From contig CAIWDD010000084.1 of NCBI GenBank assembly GCA_903911355.1, positions 1 through 57,446 on the forward strand: DNA of 57,446 nucleotides, in the 5' to 3' direction. Both the position numbers and the translations under genes were made by a program. The notes under the pieces are model-generated. The model had not been told where the DNA came from. It did no database searches and saw nothing but the letters and a program-made list of their open reading frames with translations. The DNA comes from an uncultured Nodularia sp. (GTDB lineage: Bacteria > Cyanobacteriota > Cyanobacteriia > Cyanobacteriales > Nostocaceae). This document shows, in pieces, positions 44,505-53,410 of the stretch (its first letter is position 1; each line of letters opens with the position of its first letter).

Positions 44505-44900
44505 TTAATGGCCATTTTGGCTGTCATCGGCAACAAATGCAGTACTGATTTTGCCAGTGGTATCAAATATATAAGAAGGTCTCCATAAGTTGGGTAGTCT
44601 GCGTAGCTGCGGAAATTCCCGCCGGAGAATTCTGCAAGAACGACCTTGAAAGGCTTTTACTACTTGAGCAATAGAGTGATGGTGGTCATACTCAACTTGT
44701 AAATAAACTTGATCTGGCGCGATTTCTAGAGCTTTAATCATCCATTTTTTATCATCAGCAACAGTCTGAAATACTTTGATACACTGTTGCTTAAGAAGTG
44801 CGCTCTCGGCAAATATTCTTTCATGCCCGTAGGTCATCCAGATCAAGTGAACACTGACTAAGCCAATGGCATCACTGTAATGATTGTATAGAGGTTGCAT
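44505..44900 (-). CDS. IS200/IS605 TnpA-like protein with lost catalytic motif
   Basis: A 131-residue protein with the fold signature of Y1 HUH transposases: VHLIWMTYGHERIFAE near the start and IAQVVKAFQGRSCRILRREFPQL, LWRPSYIFDTTG toward the end. The catalytic His-x-His, normally PDHVHLLV, reads PDQVYLQV, so both histidines are gone. The C-terminal helix with the nucleophilic Tyr is missing after TTGKIS. It therefore cannot cut DNA as a Y1 transposase. No TnpB or element ends flank it. It is either a domesticated DNA-binding protein or a decaying gene; the intact frame favours some retained role. Confidence 0.75.
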   Translation of the reverse strand: MQPLYNHYSDAIGLVSVHLIWMTYGHERIFAESALLKQQCIKVFQTVADDKKWMIKALEIAPDQVYLQVEYDHHHSIAQVVKAFQGRSCRILRREFPQLRRLPNLWRPSYIFDTTGKISTAFVADDSQNGH

Positions 44901-45047
44901 TGAGATGTCTATTCTTTTTCTGCAACGAAAATGGTATCATATTTACACTATGCCTAAAGTATAACTTAACAAAAACCTCACATTGTCTATTGTCAAAAAT
45001 GTATTTGCTCACCTGAGTGTATATCAAGGTGAAATCTAAAATTTCCA

Positions 45048-46196
45048 TTAACTTTCCGCAGTGGGGGAGACGGCATCGGATATACTAGACTTCTGTGAAT
45101 TTGATTGATTATCTGGAGTTACGGATAAGTTGCAAACAGCAGATTTTTCTTCACTTAATAACTTCGGCTGTAAATAAAGATTCTCTACAAGTACACCTAC
45201 ACCCGCTACCCAAGGGGGGACAATTACAGCGCCAATAATTCCTAAAACTTGCGTTCCTCCCAGTACAGCTAAAAGTTGATATAAAGGACGGACTCGCACA
45301 GAAGAACCCACTAGCAGGGGGTCAAGGACATAAGTTTCTACGTTTTGAATAATCACAAATAACAGCAATACCCACAAAAAAGTCAAGTCACTTTGGGGAA
45401 TGGCGACAATTAAAGCGGGAATTGCTCCTAAGACTGGACCGACAAAGGGAATTAAGTTAGTAAAACCCGCAATTACACCGAGAGCTAAGGCAAATTCTGA
45501 TAGTCCTAAAATCCTCAATCCCACGGTAATCACAACACCGAGAATGGCAGAAACTAAGACTCGTCCTTGAATATATCCTCCCATGCGGCGAGAAATAGGG
45601 ATAACTTGCTCCCTTAGACGTTGGTCCCAAGGTTGGGGAAACAGACTCACCAGACCTTTAATTAAGTTTTTACTTCCAGCTACCATATAGGCGGATATGA
45701 CCAGGGACAAAATCAGATTTACTACTCCACCAATAAAGCCACGAGTAAAGCCGAAGGAACGTACAAGTAGCTGTTGACTCGAACGCAGTAACCAGTTAGC
45801 TACTGACTGGAGGTCAAAAAATTCTTCCACTGACTCTATTTGAGTAATTCCCAGTCGCAGGGCGAGATTTTCAGCAGCATTCCACAAATTATCTAAATAC
45901 ATCGGTAGTTTACTAGCTAGTCGCTGAATCTGTTCAGAAACCGATGGACCAATGATTAAGCCTGCGCCAATTAATCCAGAAATTAAGCTAACATAGACGA
46001 TAATTACCCCTAGCCAACGGGGAAGACGTATTTTTTCCGCGGCGTTGACTAAGGGGGCGATCGCAGATGCCAAGACTACGGAAATCATTAAAATTACTAA
46101 TAAGCTCCGTAATTGCCACAGGAGGACGACGACGAAAAAGGTGGCAACAATGAGGAAAATGTCAGATAAGGAAATAGACTTACGCTGTTCAGACAT
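45048..46196 (-). CDS. AI-2E-family transporter (PerM-like)
   Basis: A 382-residue integral membrane protein with about eight predicted membrane segments. It has the family blocks SVSEQIQRLASKLPMYLDNL, GGYIQGRVLVSAILGV and GFTNLIPFVGPVLGAIPALI. Members have been linked to export of the autoinducer AI-2 or to Na+/H+ exchange, so the substrate is open. The C-terminal 50 residues are polar and Ser-rich. It is transcribed alone, divergent from the COG0523 GTPase gene. Confidence 0.88.
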   Translation of the reverse strand: MSEQRKSISLSDIFLIVATFFVVVLLWQLRSLLVILMISVVLASAIAPLVNAAEKIRLPRWLGVIIVYVSLISGLIGAGLIIGPSVSEQIQRLASKLPMYLDNLWNAAENLALRLGITQIESVEEFFDLQSVANWLLRSSQQLLVRSFGFTRGFIGGVVNLILSLVISAYMVAGSKNLIKGLVSLFPQPWDQRLREQVIPISRRMGGYIQGRVLVSAILGVVITVGLRILGLSEFALALGVIAGFTNLIPFVGPVLGAIPALIVAIPQSDLTFLWVLLLFVIIQNVETYVLDPLLVGSSVRVRPLYQLLAVLGGTQVLGIIGAVIVPPWVAGVGVLVENLYLQPKLLSEEKSAVCNLSVTPDNQSNSQKSSISDAVSPTAES

Positions 46197-46402
46197 ATTT
46201 GATTATGTAGTCATTAGTGATGAGAAAATTCCATAGATGGCGGTGGAATTTTGTGATGATCATCGGTAATAATGGGGTAAAACGGCTGCCATCACTGTTG
46301 TGTATTCTCATGCTAGTACGGCAGGGTAGAAATCTACCATCTCTTTCTACCTATGCACCACTTAGGAATTAACATTATTTTTTGATATTTGATTACATCT
46401 TT

Positions 46403-47428
46403 ATGGAAACATTAGTTACTGCCGAATTCACAAAAATGGATGCACCAAAGCAAGGAATACCAGTGACAATTATTACTGGTTTTCTTGGTAGTGGCAAGAC
46501 GACTTTATTAAATCATATTCTCAGTAATCAACAGGGTTTAAAAACTGCGGTTTTAGTAAATGAATTTGGGGAAATCGCTATTGATAATGAGTTGATTGTC
46601 TCTACGGAAGAGAATATGATTGCCCTGAGCAATGGTTGTATTTGCTGTACTATTAATAATGATTTGGTAGATGCGGTTTACCAAGTTTTAGAACGCCAAG
46701 ATGATTTAGATTATTTGGTGGTGGAAACCACGGGACTAGCTGACCCGTTACCAGTTGCTTTAAGTTTTCTGGGTACGGAGTTACGAGATTTAACCCGTCT
46801 GGACTCAATTATTACGGTGGTAGATGCAGCTAACTACAGCTTGGATTTATTTAACGCTGAGGCGGCATATAGTCAAATTGCCTATGGTGATATCATTATC
46901 CTGAATAAAGCCGATTTAGTTGATGAGGCGGCTTTGAGTGATTTGGAACGGAAAATTAATGATGTTAAAGAAGGTGCGAGAATTATCCCCACGGTGCGAT
47001 CGCAAGTTCCCCTGGGTTTAATTCTCAGTGTGGGTTTGTTTGCGTCTGACAAGTATTTTCAGGAAGTGGATGACCATGACCACTCAAAGTGTGACCACGA
47101 CCATGATCACCATCACCATTCCCACCATTTAGAAAATGACGGTTTCAGTTCTGTTTCTTTCCAAAGTGACCAGGCTTTTAGTATTAGAAAATTTCAGTAT
47201 TTCTTAGATAACCAATTACCGACAAATATTTTCCGAGCTAAAGGAATTATCTGGTTTGAAGAAAGTCCTAACCGTCATATTTTCCACCTTTGTGGTAAAC
47301 GCTTTACTCTAAATGATGATGAATGGAAAGGTACACCGAAAACCCAGTTAGTGCTAATTGGTCAAAATTTGGATGGGGAAGCTCTGATTTCTCAGTTAGA
47401 AAACTGCATTTCTGAACAGGAGAAATAA
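46403..47428 (+). CDS. COG0523 GTPase (CobW-like metallochaperone) with His-rich loop
   Basis: A 341-residue P-loop GTPase. Walker A is GFLGSGKTTLL, followed by the metal-binding CxCC motif SNGCICCTI, the Walker B region VVETTGLADP and the NKxD guanine motif NKADL. Between the domains lies an Asp/His-rich tract (about residues 225-250, with HDHSKC and DHDHHHHSHH) that probably binds Zn2+ or Co2+. The C-terminal CobW_C domain follows. Family members insert or supply metals to enzymes, often under zinc limitation. I chose the ATG at 46403 (METLVTAEF), seven codons after a TTG in the same frame. It is not linked to cobM. Confidence 0.9.
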   Translation: METLVTAEFTKMDAPKQGIPVTIITGFLGSGKTTLLNHILSNQQGLKTAVLVNEFGEIAIDNELIVSTEENMIALSNGCICCTINNDLVDAVYQVLERQDDLDYLVVETTGLADPLPVALSFLGTELRDLTRLDSIITVVDAANYSLDLFNAEAAYSQIAYGDIIILNKADLVDEAALSDLERKINDVKEGARIIPTVRSQVPLGLILSVGLFASDKYFQEVDDHDHSKCDHDHDHHHHSHHLENDGFSSVSFQSDQAFSIRKFQYFLDNQLPTNIFRAKGIIWFEESPNRHIFHLCGKRFTLNDDEWKGTPKTQLVLIGQNLDGEALISQLENCISEQEK

Positions 47429-47463
47429 GGAGCAGCTCACAGAAGTGGGTTTTCGGTGGTTTT

Positions 47464-48996
47464 TTACCTTGGTCTTCCTAGGGTGGTGACATATATCACG
47501 GCTTCGTCGGCGGGAATGCCTAAAATCTCATTAACTTGGTCGTCAAAGAAGCCACCGATACCACTAACGCCTACACTCAAATGGGTGGCGGCTAAATTTA
47601 GCCTTTGTCCTAAATGTCCAGCATCCATGTGTAAATAACGGTAAACGCGATCGCCATATTGAGCGATCGCGGATTTAAGATCAGCCGTATGAAACAGGAC
47701 TACCGCAGCATCCCGGCCTAAATCTTGTCCCAAGCAAAGAAAGTGTAACTCTCGGCGAAAGTTTTTGAAGCGAATTTGTCGCAATTCTTGGGCTTTAGGG
47801 GCGTAATAGTAACAACCAGACTCTAAACCATTCACGCCACTGACGGCAATAAATGTTTCAATTAGGTTGGTATCAAAGTAATCGGGAGAACTATCTAAAC
47901 CTTGGTCGAGGTAATTTTGGGGTTGATAGGTGAAATCGAGTAAACTTTTGAGTTCATCCAAGGTTAAATCATCACCACTGTAGGCCCGGGTAGAACGTCG
48001 CTTGTACATGGTTGTTTCTAAACCCGAGAGTTTTGCGCCCCAGTTAATAGGGGAGGTAGCGGTAGGAATTTTCAGACAGAAAGGAAAATTGTATTTATCT
48101 TCTAAAAGTTTCTCTTGCTTAAGGGTGGGTAAATAAGTCTGATGAGTTGCATCTGCGGTAATTTGGGTGCGGGAGTGAAAGTATTTGAGTAATTCACCAT
48201 CGGGGATGGGGGGATAATTGGTTTCACTGGTGGAGGGTAAAGCTGTACATCCTGGTGGTAAATTTTCTTCGATATCTAATAAATCTGCCATAGACAGAAT
48301 GGCTAAGGCTCCTTCTTGTTCGGAATCAATATACAGTAGGTCATTCACGGCTTCATCCACAAAGCCACCAATTAAGTGGGGGCGATAGTCATTCATGGCT
48401 GCTGCTAGCTCGATATTGCCCAGCAAGTGTCCTGTATCTAAAAAAATGCGGCGGTAGGCTCTATCCTCATATCGCCAGGCTGAACGATAAAAAACCCCGG
48501 TGATGATTATTGCTAATTGGGTATTTTCCATGGCTGGATGGTCAAAACAAGCTGACTGCAAAGCTGGCCAGACATCACTTTCCCAATAATGCATCAGAGA
48601 GTGATCCCGACATTGGTAGTTATATAATCCCGGTGGTAATAACCGGGTACCACGGGAAACTAGATAAACTTCCGCCGGATATAACCCCCCTGCGCTGGGA
48701 GCGGCTCGTAAGTATACTGCACTACCCATGGAAGGCATTCTGGCTGTGAGTCCATAACTGCGAAACAGTAACCGCGAAAGTCTCCGCCACCATTGAGCAT
48801 CGGGGTTATGAGCCAATGTTTGTGCTGTTTCTTGAATATAGGGCTTGAGGTCGAAGGTGGTACCAATTTTGTATTCTTTAAAGGGTACTGGTTGTTTAGC
48901 CCAGTCTAAGCCTTGAGATTTAGAGGCCAGGGTTTCAGGATCGTATTTAGTCCGTTCGTGGTAGTGTTGAGCAATGGATTCGCGTAGTTCTGGCAT
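47464..48996 (-). CDS. SagB-type nitroreductase-family oxidoreductase, double domain
   Basis: A large flavin-dependent protein with two tandem nitroreductase-like domains. The first has YLRAAPSAGGLYPAEVYLVS and DTGHLLGNIELAAA; the second has KRRSTRAYSGDDLTLDELKS and MDAGHLGQRLNLAATHLSVG, ending EAVIYVTTLGRPR. SagB/ThcOx enzymes oxidise azoline heterocycles in peptide toxins. Here no YcaO cyclase, precursor or transporter gene is nearby, so it may have another substrate. The start at 48996 (MPELRESIAQ) is preferred; a TTG at 49074 would add 26 residues. It converges on the COG0523 gene. Confidence 0.85.
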   Translation of the reverse strand: MPELRESIAQHYHERTKYDPETLASKSQGLDWAKQPVPFKEYKIGTTFDLKPYIQETAQTLAHNPDAQWWRRLSRLLFRSYGLTARMPSMGSAVYLRAAPSAGGLYPAEVYLVSRGTRLLPPGLYNYQCRDHSLMHYWESDVWPALQSACFDHPAMENTQLAIIITGVFYRSAWRYEDRAYRRIFLDTGHLLGNIELAAAMNDYRPHLIGGFVDEAVNDLLYIDSEQEGALAILSMADLLDIEENLPPGCTALPSTSETNYPPIPDGELLKYFHSRTQITADATHQTYLPTLKQEKLLEDKYNFPFCLKIPTATSPINWGAKLSGLETTMYKRRSTRAYSGDDLTLDELKSLLDFTYQPQNYLDQGLDSSPDYFDTNLIETFIAVSGVNGLESGCYYYAPKAQELRQIRFKNFRRELHFLCLGQDLGRDAAVVLFHTADLKSAIAQYGDRVYRYLHMDAGHLGQRLNLAATHLSVGVSGIGGFFDDQVNEILGIPADEAVIYVTTLGRPR

Positions 48997-49128
48997 ATTA
49001 ATTTCAATACTCTTGGCTGGTTTATTTTGATCTTGGCATTCATCAGCCAGATTGTTTCGTGTTAATTCGTACAAAGTTTCAAGTTACCTTAGGTTTTAAC
49101 CTGTCTAGCGCTTATATCCAAAAAAGTA

Positions 49129-49749
49129 ATGTCTCTACAGTTTATTTCTCTTCCCCGTTCCACACCTCAACCACCGACAGGTTTAATTGTCTGTTTACAT
49201 GGTTGGGGTGCTAATGCTGAGGATCTAGCATCTTTATCGCCGTTTTTTAAGTTACCTGATTACCAGTTTCTCTTTCCTAATGCACCGTTTCCTTTTGCCA
49301 ATTCTTCTACTGGGAGGGCTTGGTATGACCTGAGAATGGAAAATATGTATGTAGGTTTACCCGACAGTCGGGAATTATTAAGGGGTTGGTTGCAATCTTT
49401 GGAGAGTATTACTGGTGTACCTTTGTCCCAGACTATTTTGTGTGGTTTTTCTCAGGGTGGGGCTATGACTTTGGATGTGGGGTTAAAATTGCCCTTAGGG
49501 GGTTTAGTGGTGATGAGTGGATATTTACACCCTGATTTGGTAACCACGGCTAAATCTGATTTTCCCCCATGTTTAATTATGCATGGTAGGTATGATCAGG
49601 TTGTGCCACTGGCGGCCGCTGTGAAAGCACGGGAGTTTATGGAGTCTCTGGGGGTGGCGGTGCAGTACCATGAGTTTGATGTGGGTCATGAAATTCAGCC
49701 CCAGATGTTAGATGTGCTACGCAATTTCGTGGTTAATGTGATTGGGTAG
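49129..49749 (+). CDS. Carboxylesterase/phospholipase-family serine hydrolase
   Basis: A 206-residue alpha/beta-hydrolase of the acyl-protein thioesterase / carboxylesterase II type. The oxyanion region is VCLHGWGANAEDL, the nucleophile is in LCGFSQGGAMTL, the Asp in MHGRYDQVVPL and the His in DVGHEIQPQML: a complete triad. The size and blocks match small esterases acting on lipids or short acyl esters. Start ATG at 49129, divergent from the SagB-type gene. Confidence 0.9.
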   Translation: MSLQFISLPRSTPQPPTGLIVCLHGWGANAEDLASLSPFFKLPDYQFLFPNAPFPFANSSTGRAWYDLRMENMYVGLPDSRELLRGWLQSLESITGVPLSQTILCGFSQGGAMTLDVGLKLPLGGLVVMSGYLHPDLVTTAKSDFPPCLIMHGRYDQVVPLAAAVKAREFMESLGVAVQYHEFDVGHEIQPQMLDVLRNFVVNVIG

Positions 49750-49928
49750 TCTGGGGTACAATTTTTTTCCGCAGTATGGTAAAAAAATTGGAATTTTTTC
49801 GGAAATATGGCCTCTCTAATGAGTAAGATAGATTGGGTGGCAGCGTCACAGCTAAAACTCAAGTCATGCTGGGTCTCCACGTTACGGAGGTTGTGGTAAG
49901 AATTCTGCATAAGGGAGGGGCAAGCATT

Positions 49929-50141
49929 GTGAAAACTTTAAGCATTTCTCAGAAAAACATTTCTGCTATGACTACTACGGATGTGCAAGAGTTGGCTAAT
50001 CGTCTGGAAGTAGATAATTACAGTAATGCCTTTGAGGGTTTAAATGATTGGCATCTGTTGCGTGCGATCGCCTTTCAGCGTCCTGAGTTGGTTGAACCCT
50101 ATATCTACCTCTTGGATTTAGAAGCCTACGACGAAGCATAA
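49929..50141 (+). CDS. DUF2555 protein (cyanobacteria-specific)
   Basis: A 70-residue protein: VQELANRLEVDNYSNAFEGL, then NDWHLLRAIAFQRPELVEPY and the end YLLDLEAYDEA. This matches DUF2555, a family I know only from cyanobacteria and plastid lineages, with unknown function. The start is GTG at 49929 with a strong GGGAGGGG 8 nt upstream; a longer in-frame start at 49833 has no ribosome site and adds unrelated residues. It is followed at once by a terminator-like hairpin and coaBC. Confidence 0.88.
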   Translation: MKTLSISQKNISAMTTTDVQELANRLEVDNYSNAFEGLNDWHLLRAIAFQRPELVEPYIYLLDLEAYDEA

Positions 50142-50150
50142 TAGTTTGAT

Positions 50151-50183
50151 AATTAGGAGTTATCACATAACTCCTAATTTTTG
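50151..50183 (+). terminator. Terminator-like hairpin abutting the coaBC start
   Basis: AATTAGGAGTTAT (50151-50163), loop CAC, ATAACTCCTAATT (50167-50179), then a short T-run to 50182. A perfect 13-bp stem that ends 4 nt before the coaBC ATG at 50187. It looks like the DUF2555 terminator but also contains the only AGGAG near coaBC. Confidence 0.75.
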
Positions 50184-50186
50184 ACC

Positions 50187-51440
50187 ATGCTCAATCTCCA
50201 GCCCCAAACTCCAAACCGCAACAAAAGGGTCATCATTGCTGTTGGTGGTGGGATCGCCGCCTACAAGGTCTGTGAATTGGTTTCCAGCTTGTTTAAAACT
50301 GGGGTGGAAGTCCGGGTAATTCTTACCCAAGCTGCACAACAATTTATCACCCCTTTAACTTTAGCTACTCTCTCTCGCCATTGTGCATACACAGATGATG
50401 ATTTTTGGCAAGCAAATCACTCCCGACCCTTGCATATTGAGTTGGGAGAATGGGCGGATTTGTTAGTAATTGCCCCTTTGACGGCTCATACTTTGGCTAA
50501 GTTGGCTTGTGGCCTGGCTGACAATTTACTCACAAATACTGTGCTGGCTTCTAGTTGTCCGGTGTTGTTAGCACCAGCCATGAATACGGATATGTGGGCA
50601 CAGGTGGCGGTGCGGCGCAATTGGCAACAGTTATTGACAGATACCAGATATCATGGTATGGGTGTAGGGTCGGGGCTGTTGGCTTGCGATCGCATTGGAG
50701 CGGGGAGAATGGCAGAACCGCAGGAAATTTTAACTTATATCCAATCTCTGTTACATACTGGTGGTAAGCGAGATTTAGCAGGGCAGAATGTCTTAATTAG
50801 TGCCGGGGGAACTAGGGAATATATTGACCCGGTGCGGTTTATTGGTAATCCCTCTACGGGTAAAATGGGGCTGGCTTTAGCACAAGCAGCCATGCACCGA
50901 GGGGCAAAAGTCAGGCTGGTACATGGTCTGGCTAGTTGGGAAGTACCCTTAGGGGTGGAAGCTATACCCGTGGTAAGTGCAGAGTCTATGGGTGCGGCGA
51001 TGAAATCTCACCTACAGGATGCTAATATAATTATTATGTCGGCAGCGGTGGCAGATGTCAAGCCTAAAGATTATAGTACACAGAAGTTACCTAAGCGATC
51101 GCTCCCCAGTTCTTTACCCTTGGAACCAGTACCAGATATAATTGCCCAGTTAGCACAGCTTAAACAACCATCACAGCTATTAGTCGGGTTTGCGGCACAG
51201 ACGGGGGATATAATCACCCCAGCGCGGGCTAAGTTGCAGTATAAAAATTTAGATGTGATTGTTGCTAATCCTATTGATCAACCTGAGAGCGGTTTTGCTA
51301 GTGACAATAATCAGGCGGTTTTTTTAGATAAACAAGGAAATCAGGTAGAAATTCCACTAGGGTCTAAGTTGCAAGTGGCTCATTGTTTGTTTGATTTTTT
51401 GGGGTTATTTTACCCAGAGGCGCTGAGGCGCAAAGAATGA
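50187..51440 (+). CDS. coaBC: Bifunctional phosphopantothenoylcysteine decarboxylase / synthetase
   Basis: Two steps of coenzyme A synthesis in one protein. The N-terminal CoaC flavoprotein domain has [18 protein letters not shown], the active-site His in [11 protein letters not shown] and [11 protein letters not shown]. The C-terminal CoaB domain begins [20 protein letters not shown] with [10 protein letters not shown] and contains [13 protein letters not shown]. At 417 residues it is the normal bifunctional length. The ATG at 50187 is preferred; a TTG at 50181 is in frame. The product feeds CoaD, encoded 10 kb away. Confidence 0.95.
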   Translation: MLNLQPQTPNRNKRVIIAVGGGIAAYKVCELVSSLFKTGVEVRVILTQAAQQFITPLTLATLSRHCAYTDDDFWQANHSRPLHIELGEWADLLVIAPLTAHTLAKLACGLADNLLTNTVLASSCPVLLAPAMNTDMWAQVAVRRNWQQLLTDTRYHGMGVGSGLLACDRIGAGRMAEPQEILTYIQSLLHTGGKRDLAGQNVLISAGGTREYIDPVRFIGNPSTGKMGLALAQAAMHRGAKVRLVHGLASWEVPLGVEAIPVVSAESMGAAMKSHLQDANIIIMSAAVADVKPKDYSTQKLPKRSLPSSLPLEPVPDIIAQLAQLKQPSQLLVGFAAQTGDIITPARAKLQYKNLDVIVANPIDQPESGFASDNNQAVFLDKQGNQVEIPLGSKLQVAHCLFDFLGLFYPEALRRKE

Positions 51441-51551
51441 GAGTCAGAGTAGGAAAAGTTGTTATTTTTCGGTCTCTTCGGCATTTTCCTTATAATGTCT
51501 GTAACGGCTGACTAGTTCAGGCTAATTTTTTTTACAGTGAAGGGTTTGCAA

Positions 51552-53039
51552 ATGTTTACTGTGTCAGAGATTCCCATTGTGGGGATAATTTTGTTAGTTG
51601 CTGTGGGTATTTTAGGTTGGGGCTTTTATCGCGCTAGACCCTTTGGGAAACTGGGAATCTTAGCCTGGTTACAGTCCGTCGTGTTGATGGTTCCCTGGTT
51701 ACTGTTTTTTGGTTTGTTTGCCGCTGGCATTGACATTAATATAGCTGGTATATTGATTTTGGTGGTCAGCTCTGCGGCGTTATATATCTTTTTAGGTAGA
51801 CAGTTACGCGCTGCTGGACAAGATGCAATTATTAAACAACAGGCCACCGAAAGGTTAGCTGGGGATTCTGCACCTAGGGGAGAAAATACCCCACAAGTGG
51901 TATTAGCAGAACTGAAAATTGAAGCTGTACCAATTCCGGAGGAAGATTTAAGCGCTATTCGCTCTATTTTTGGTATTGATACGTTTTTTACTACAGAAAC
52001 TATCTCTTATCAAGAGGGGGCGATTTTTAAAGGTAATCTGCGGGGGGAACCGGAAGCAGTTCATAAAGCCCTAACTGCGAGTTTACAAGCCAAATTGGGG
52101 GATAAATATCGGCTGTTTTTGGTGGATGGTACGGAGGGTAAACCGGTGGTAATTATTTTACCTAGCCGTAATGACCCCCGTCCGATGTCATTACAGCAAA
52201 AGTTGTTTGGGGTGATTCTGTTGGTCGCAACTATCGCCACCAGCTTGGAAGCTGCGGGGTTGTTGCTGAATTTTGACTTTTTTACCAATCCCGGACGCTT
52301 TGCAGAGGCTTTACCCATTGCTACGGGGATATTTGCTATTTTAGCAACTCATGAAATCGGTCATTGGTTAGTAGCTCGTCGTCACCAAGTCCGCTTGAGC
52401 TGGCCTTTCTTTTTACCAGCTGTGCAAATAGGTTCTTTTGGTGCAATTACTCGCTTTGAGTCTCTGTTACCTAGTCGTAAGGTACTATTTGATATTGCTT
52501 TGGCTGGGCCGGCTGCTGGTGGTATTCTCTCTTTATTAATGTTGGTGAGTGGTTTGCTACTTTCCCACCCTGGTAGTTTATTTCAATTACCTAATCAGTT
52601 TTTCCAGGGTTCTATTTTGGTGGGTGGTTTGGCGCGGGTGGTTCTGGGTTCGGCTTTACAATCATCTACGGTTAGTGTCCATCCCCTAGTAGTGATTGGT
52701 TGGCTAGGATTGGTAGTTACAGCTTTGAATTTAATGCCAGCTGGACAATTGGACGGTGGGCGGATTGTCCAAGCAATTTATGGACGGAAAACCGCAGGAC
52801 GCGCAACTACAGCAACTTTAATTCTACTGGGTCTGATTTCTTTAGGCAATCCCCTGGCTATTTACTGGGCGGTGGTGATTTTCTTGTTACAAAGGGATTT
52901 GGAACGTCCGAGTTTAAATGAAATTACGGAACCAGATGATACTAGAGCCGCTTTAGGTTTATTAGCACTGTTTTTAATGATTACTACTCTGTTACCTTTG
53001 ACTCCTGGTGTGGCGGGAAGATTAGGGATTGGCGGTTGA
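51552..53039 (+). CDS. M50-family site-2-type intramembrane metalloprotease
   Basis: A 495-residue membrane protease of the S2P/EGY type. It has an N-terminal pair of membrane segments, a soluble region of about 120 residues, then the zinc site HEIGHWLVARRHQVRLSWP with the HExxH motif, and the third ligand in NLMPAGQLDGGRIVQAIYG. The GAITRFESLLPSRKVLFDI block is typical of the plant EGY and cyanobacterial group. Such proteases cut membrane-tethered regulators or affect thylakoid biogenesis. The ATG at 51552 has AAGGG upstream; a GTG at 51537 is also in frame. Confidence 0.92.
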   Translation: MFTVSEIPIVGIILLVAVGILGWGFYRARPFGKLGILAWLQSVVLMVPWLLFFGLFAAGIDINIAGILILVVSSAALYIFLGRQLRAAGQDAIIKQQATERLAGDSAPRGENTPQVVLAELKIEAVPIPEEDLSAIRSIFGIDTFFTTETISYQEGAIFKGNLRGEPEAVHKALTASLQAKLGDKYRLFLVDGTEGKPVVIILPSRNDPRPMSLQQKLFGVILLVATIATSLEAAGLLLNFDFFTNPGRFAEALPIATGIFAILATHEIGHWLVARRHQVRLSWPFFLPAVQIGSFGAITRFESLLPSRKVLFDIALAGPAAGGILSLLMLVSGLLLSHPGSLFQLPNQFFQGSILVGGLARVVLGSALQSSTVSVHPLVVIGWLGLVVTALNLMPAGQLDGGRIVQAIYGRKTAGRATTATLILLGLISLGNPLAIYWAVVIFLLQRDLERPSLNEITEPDDTRAALGLLALFLMITTLLPLTPGVAGRLGIGG

Positions 53040-53146
53040 TTAAGGGGAGGGGACTTGATTTTATTGCTTCGGTGTTCCCTTTTCCCTTTAGTGTATCAAA
53101 TATTGTTTGATCCCTCCCTAAACCTCCCCTGACAAGGGGAGGGGAG
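53040..53146. repeat. Rearranged fragment of the dispersed repeat, copy F
   Basis: Two pieces in the wrong order relative to copy A: first GGGGAGGGGACTTGATT with CTTCGGTGTTCCC, then AGTGTATCAA with CCTCCCTAAACCTCCCCTG and GGGGAGGGG. The termini are missing, so this is a scrambled or partial copy. It lies between the M50 protease gene and the HsdM relic. Confidence 0.65.
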
Positions 53147-53149
53147 GCG

Positions 53150-53410
53150 GAAATTCAAAACCTAGATGAAAGTAATCGGCTTTATCTACTTATTCAAGAA
53201 TTTTGTAAACCTGATATTGATTTATCTCCCGTCAAGCTTTCTAATTTGCAAATGGGCTATTTGTTTGAGGAATTGGTGTGGAAGTTCAACGAACAAGCTA
53301 ACGAAGAAGCTGGAGTAGACAAAATAAAAGAGTTTTGGGTTTTTCTTCCCCCACTGGAAGAACAAAAGGCGATCGCTCAATAGTTAGACCAGAAAACAGC
53401 CGAAATTGAG
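53150..53410 (+). pseudogene. Fused HsdM / HsdS relic (type I restriction-modification)
   Basis: The frame 53150-53380 reads FCKPDIDLSPVKLSNLQMGY, LFEELVWKFNEQANEEAG, which is the N-terminal HsdM region, and then without a frame break KEFWVFLPPLEEQKAIAQ, which is the end-of-repeat region of an HsdS specificity subunit. A TAG at 53381 interrupts LDQKTAEIEH, the continuing HsdS sequence. An internal deletion must have joined hsdM to hsdS. The catalytic and target-recognition parts are gone, so it is inactive. Confidence 0.75.
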
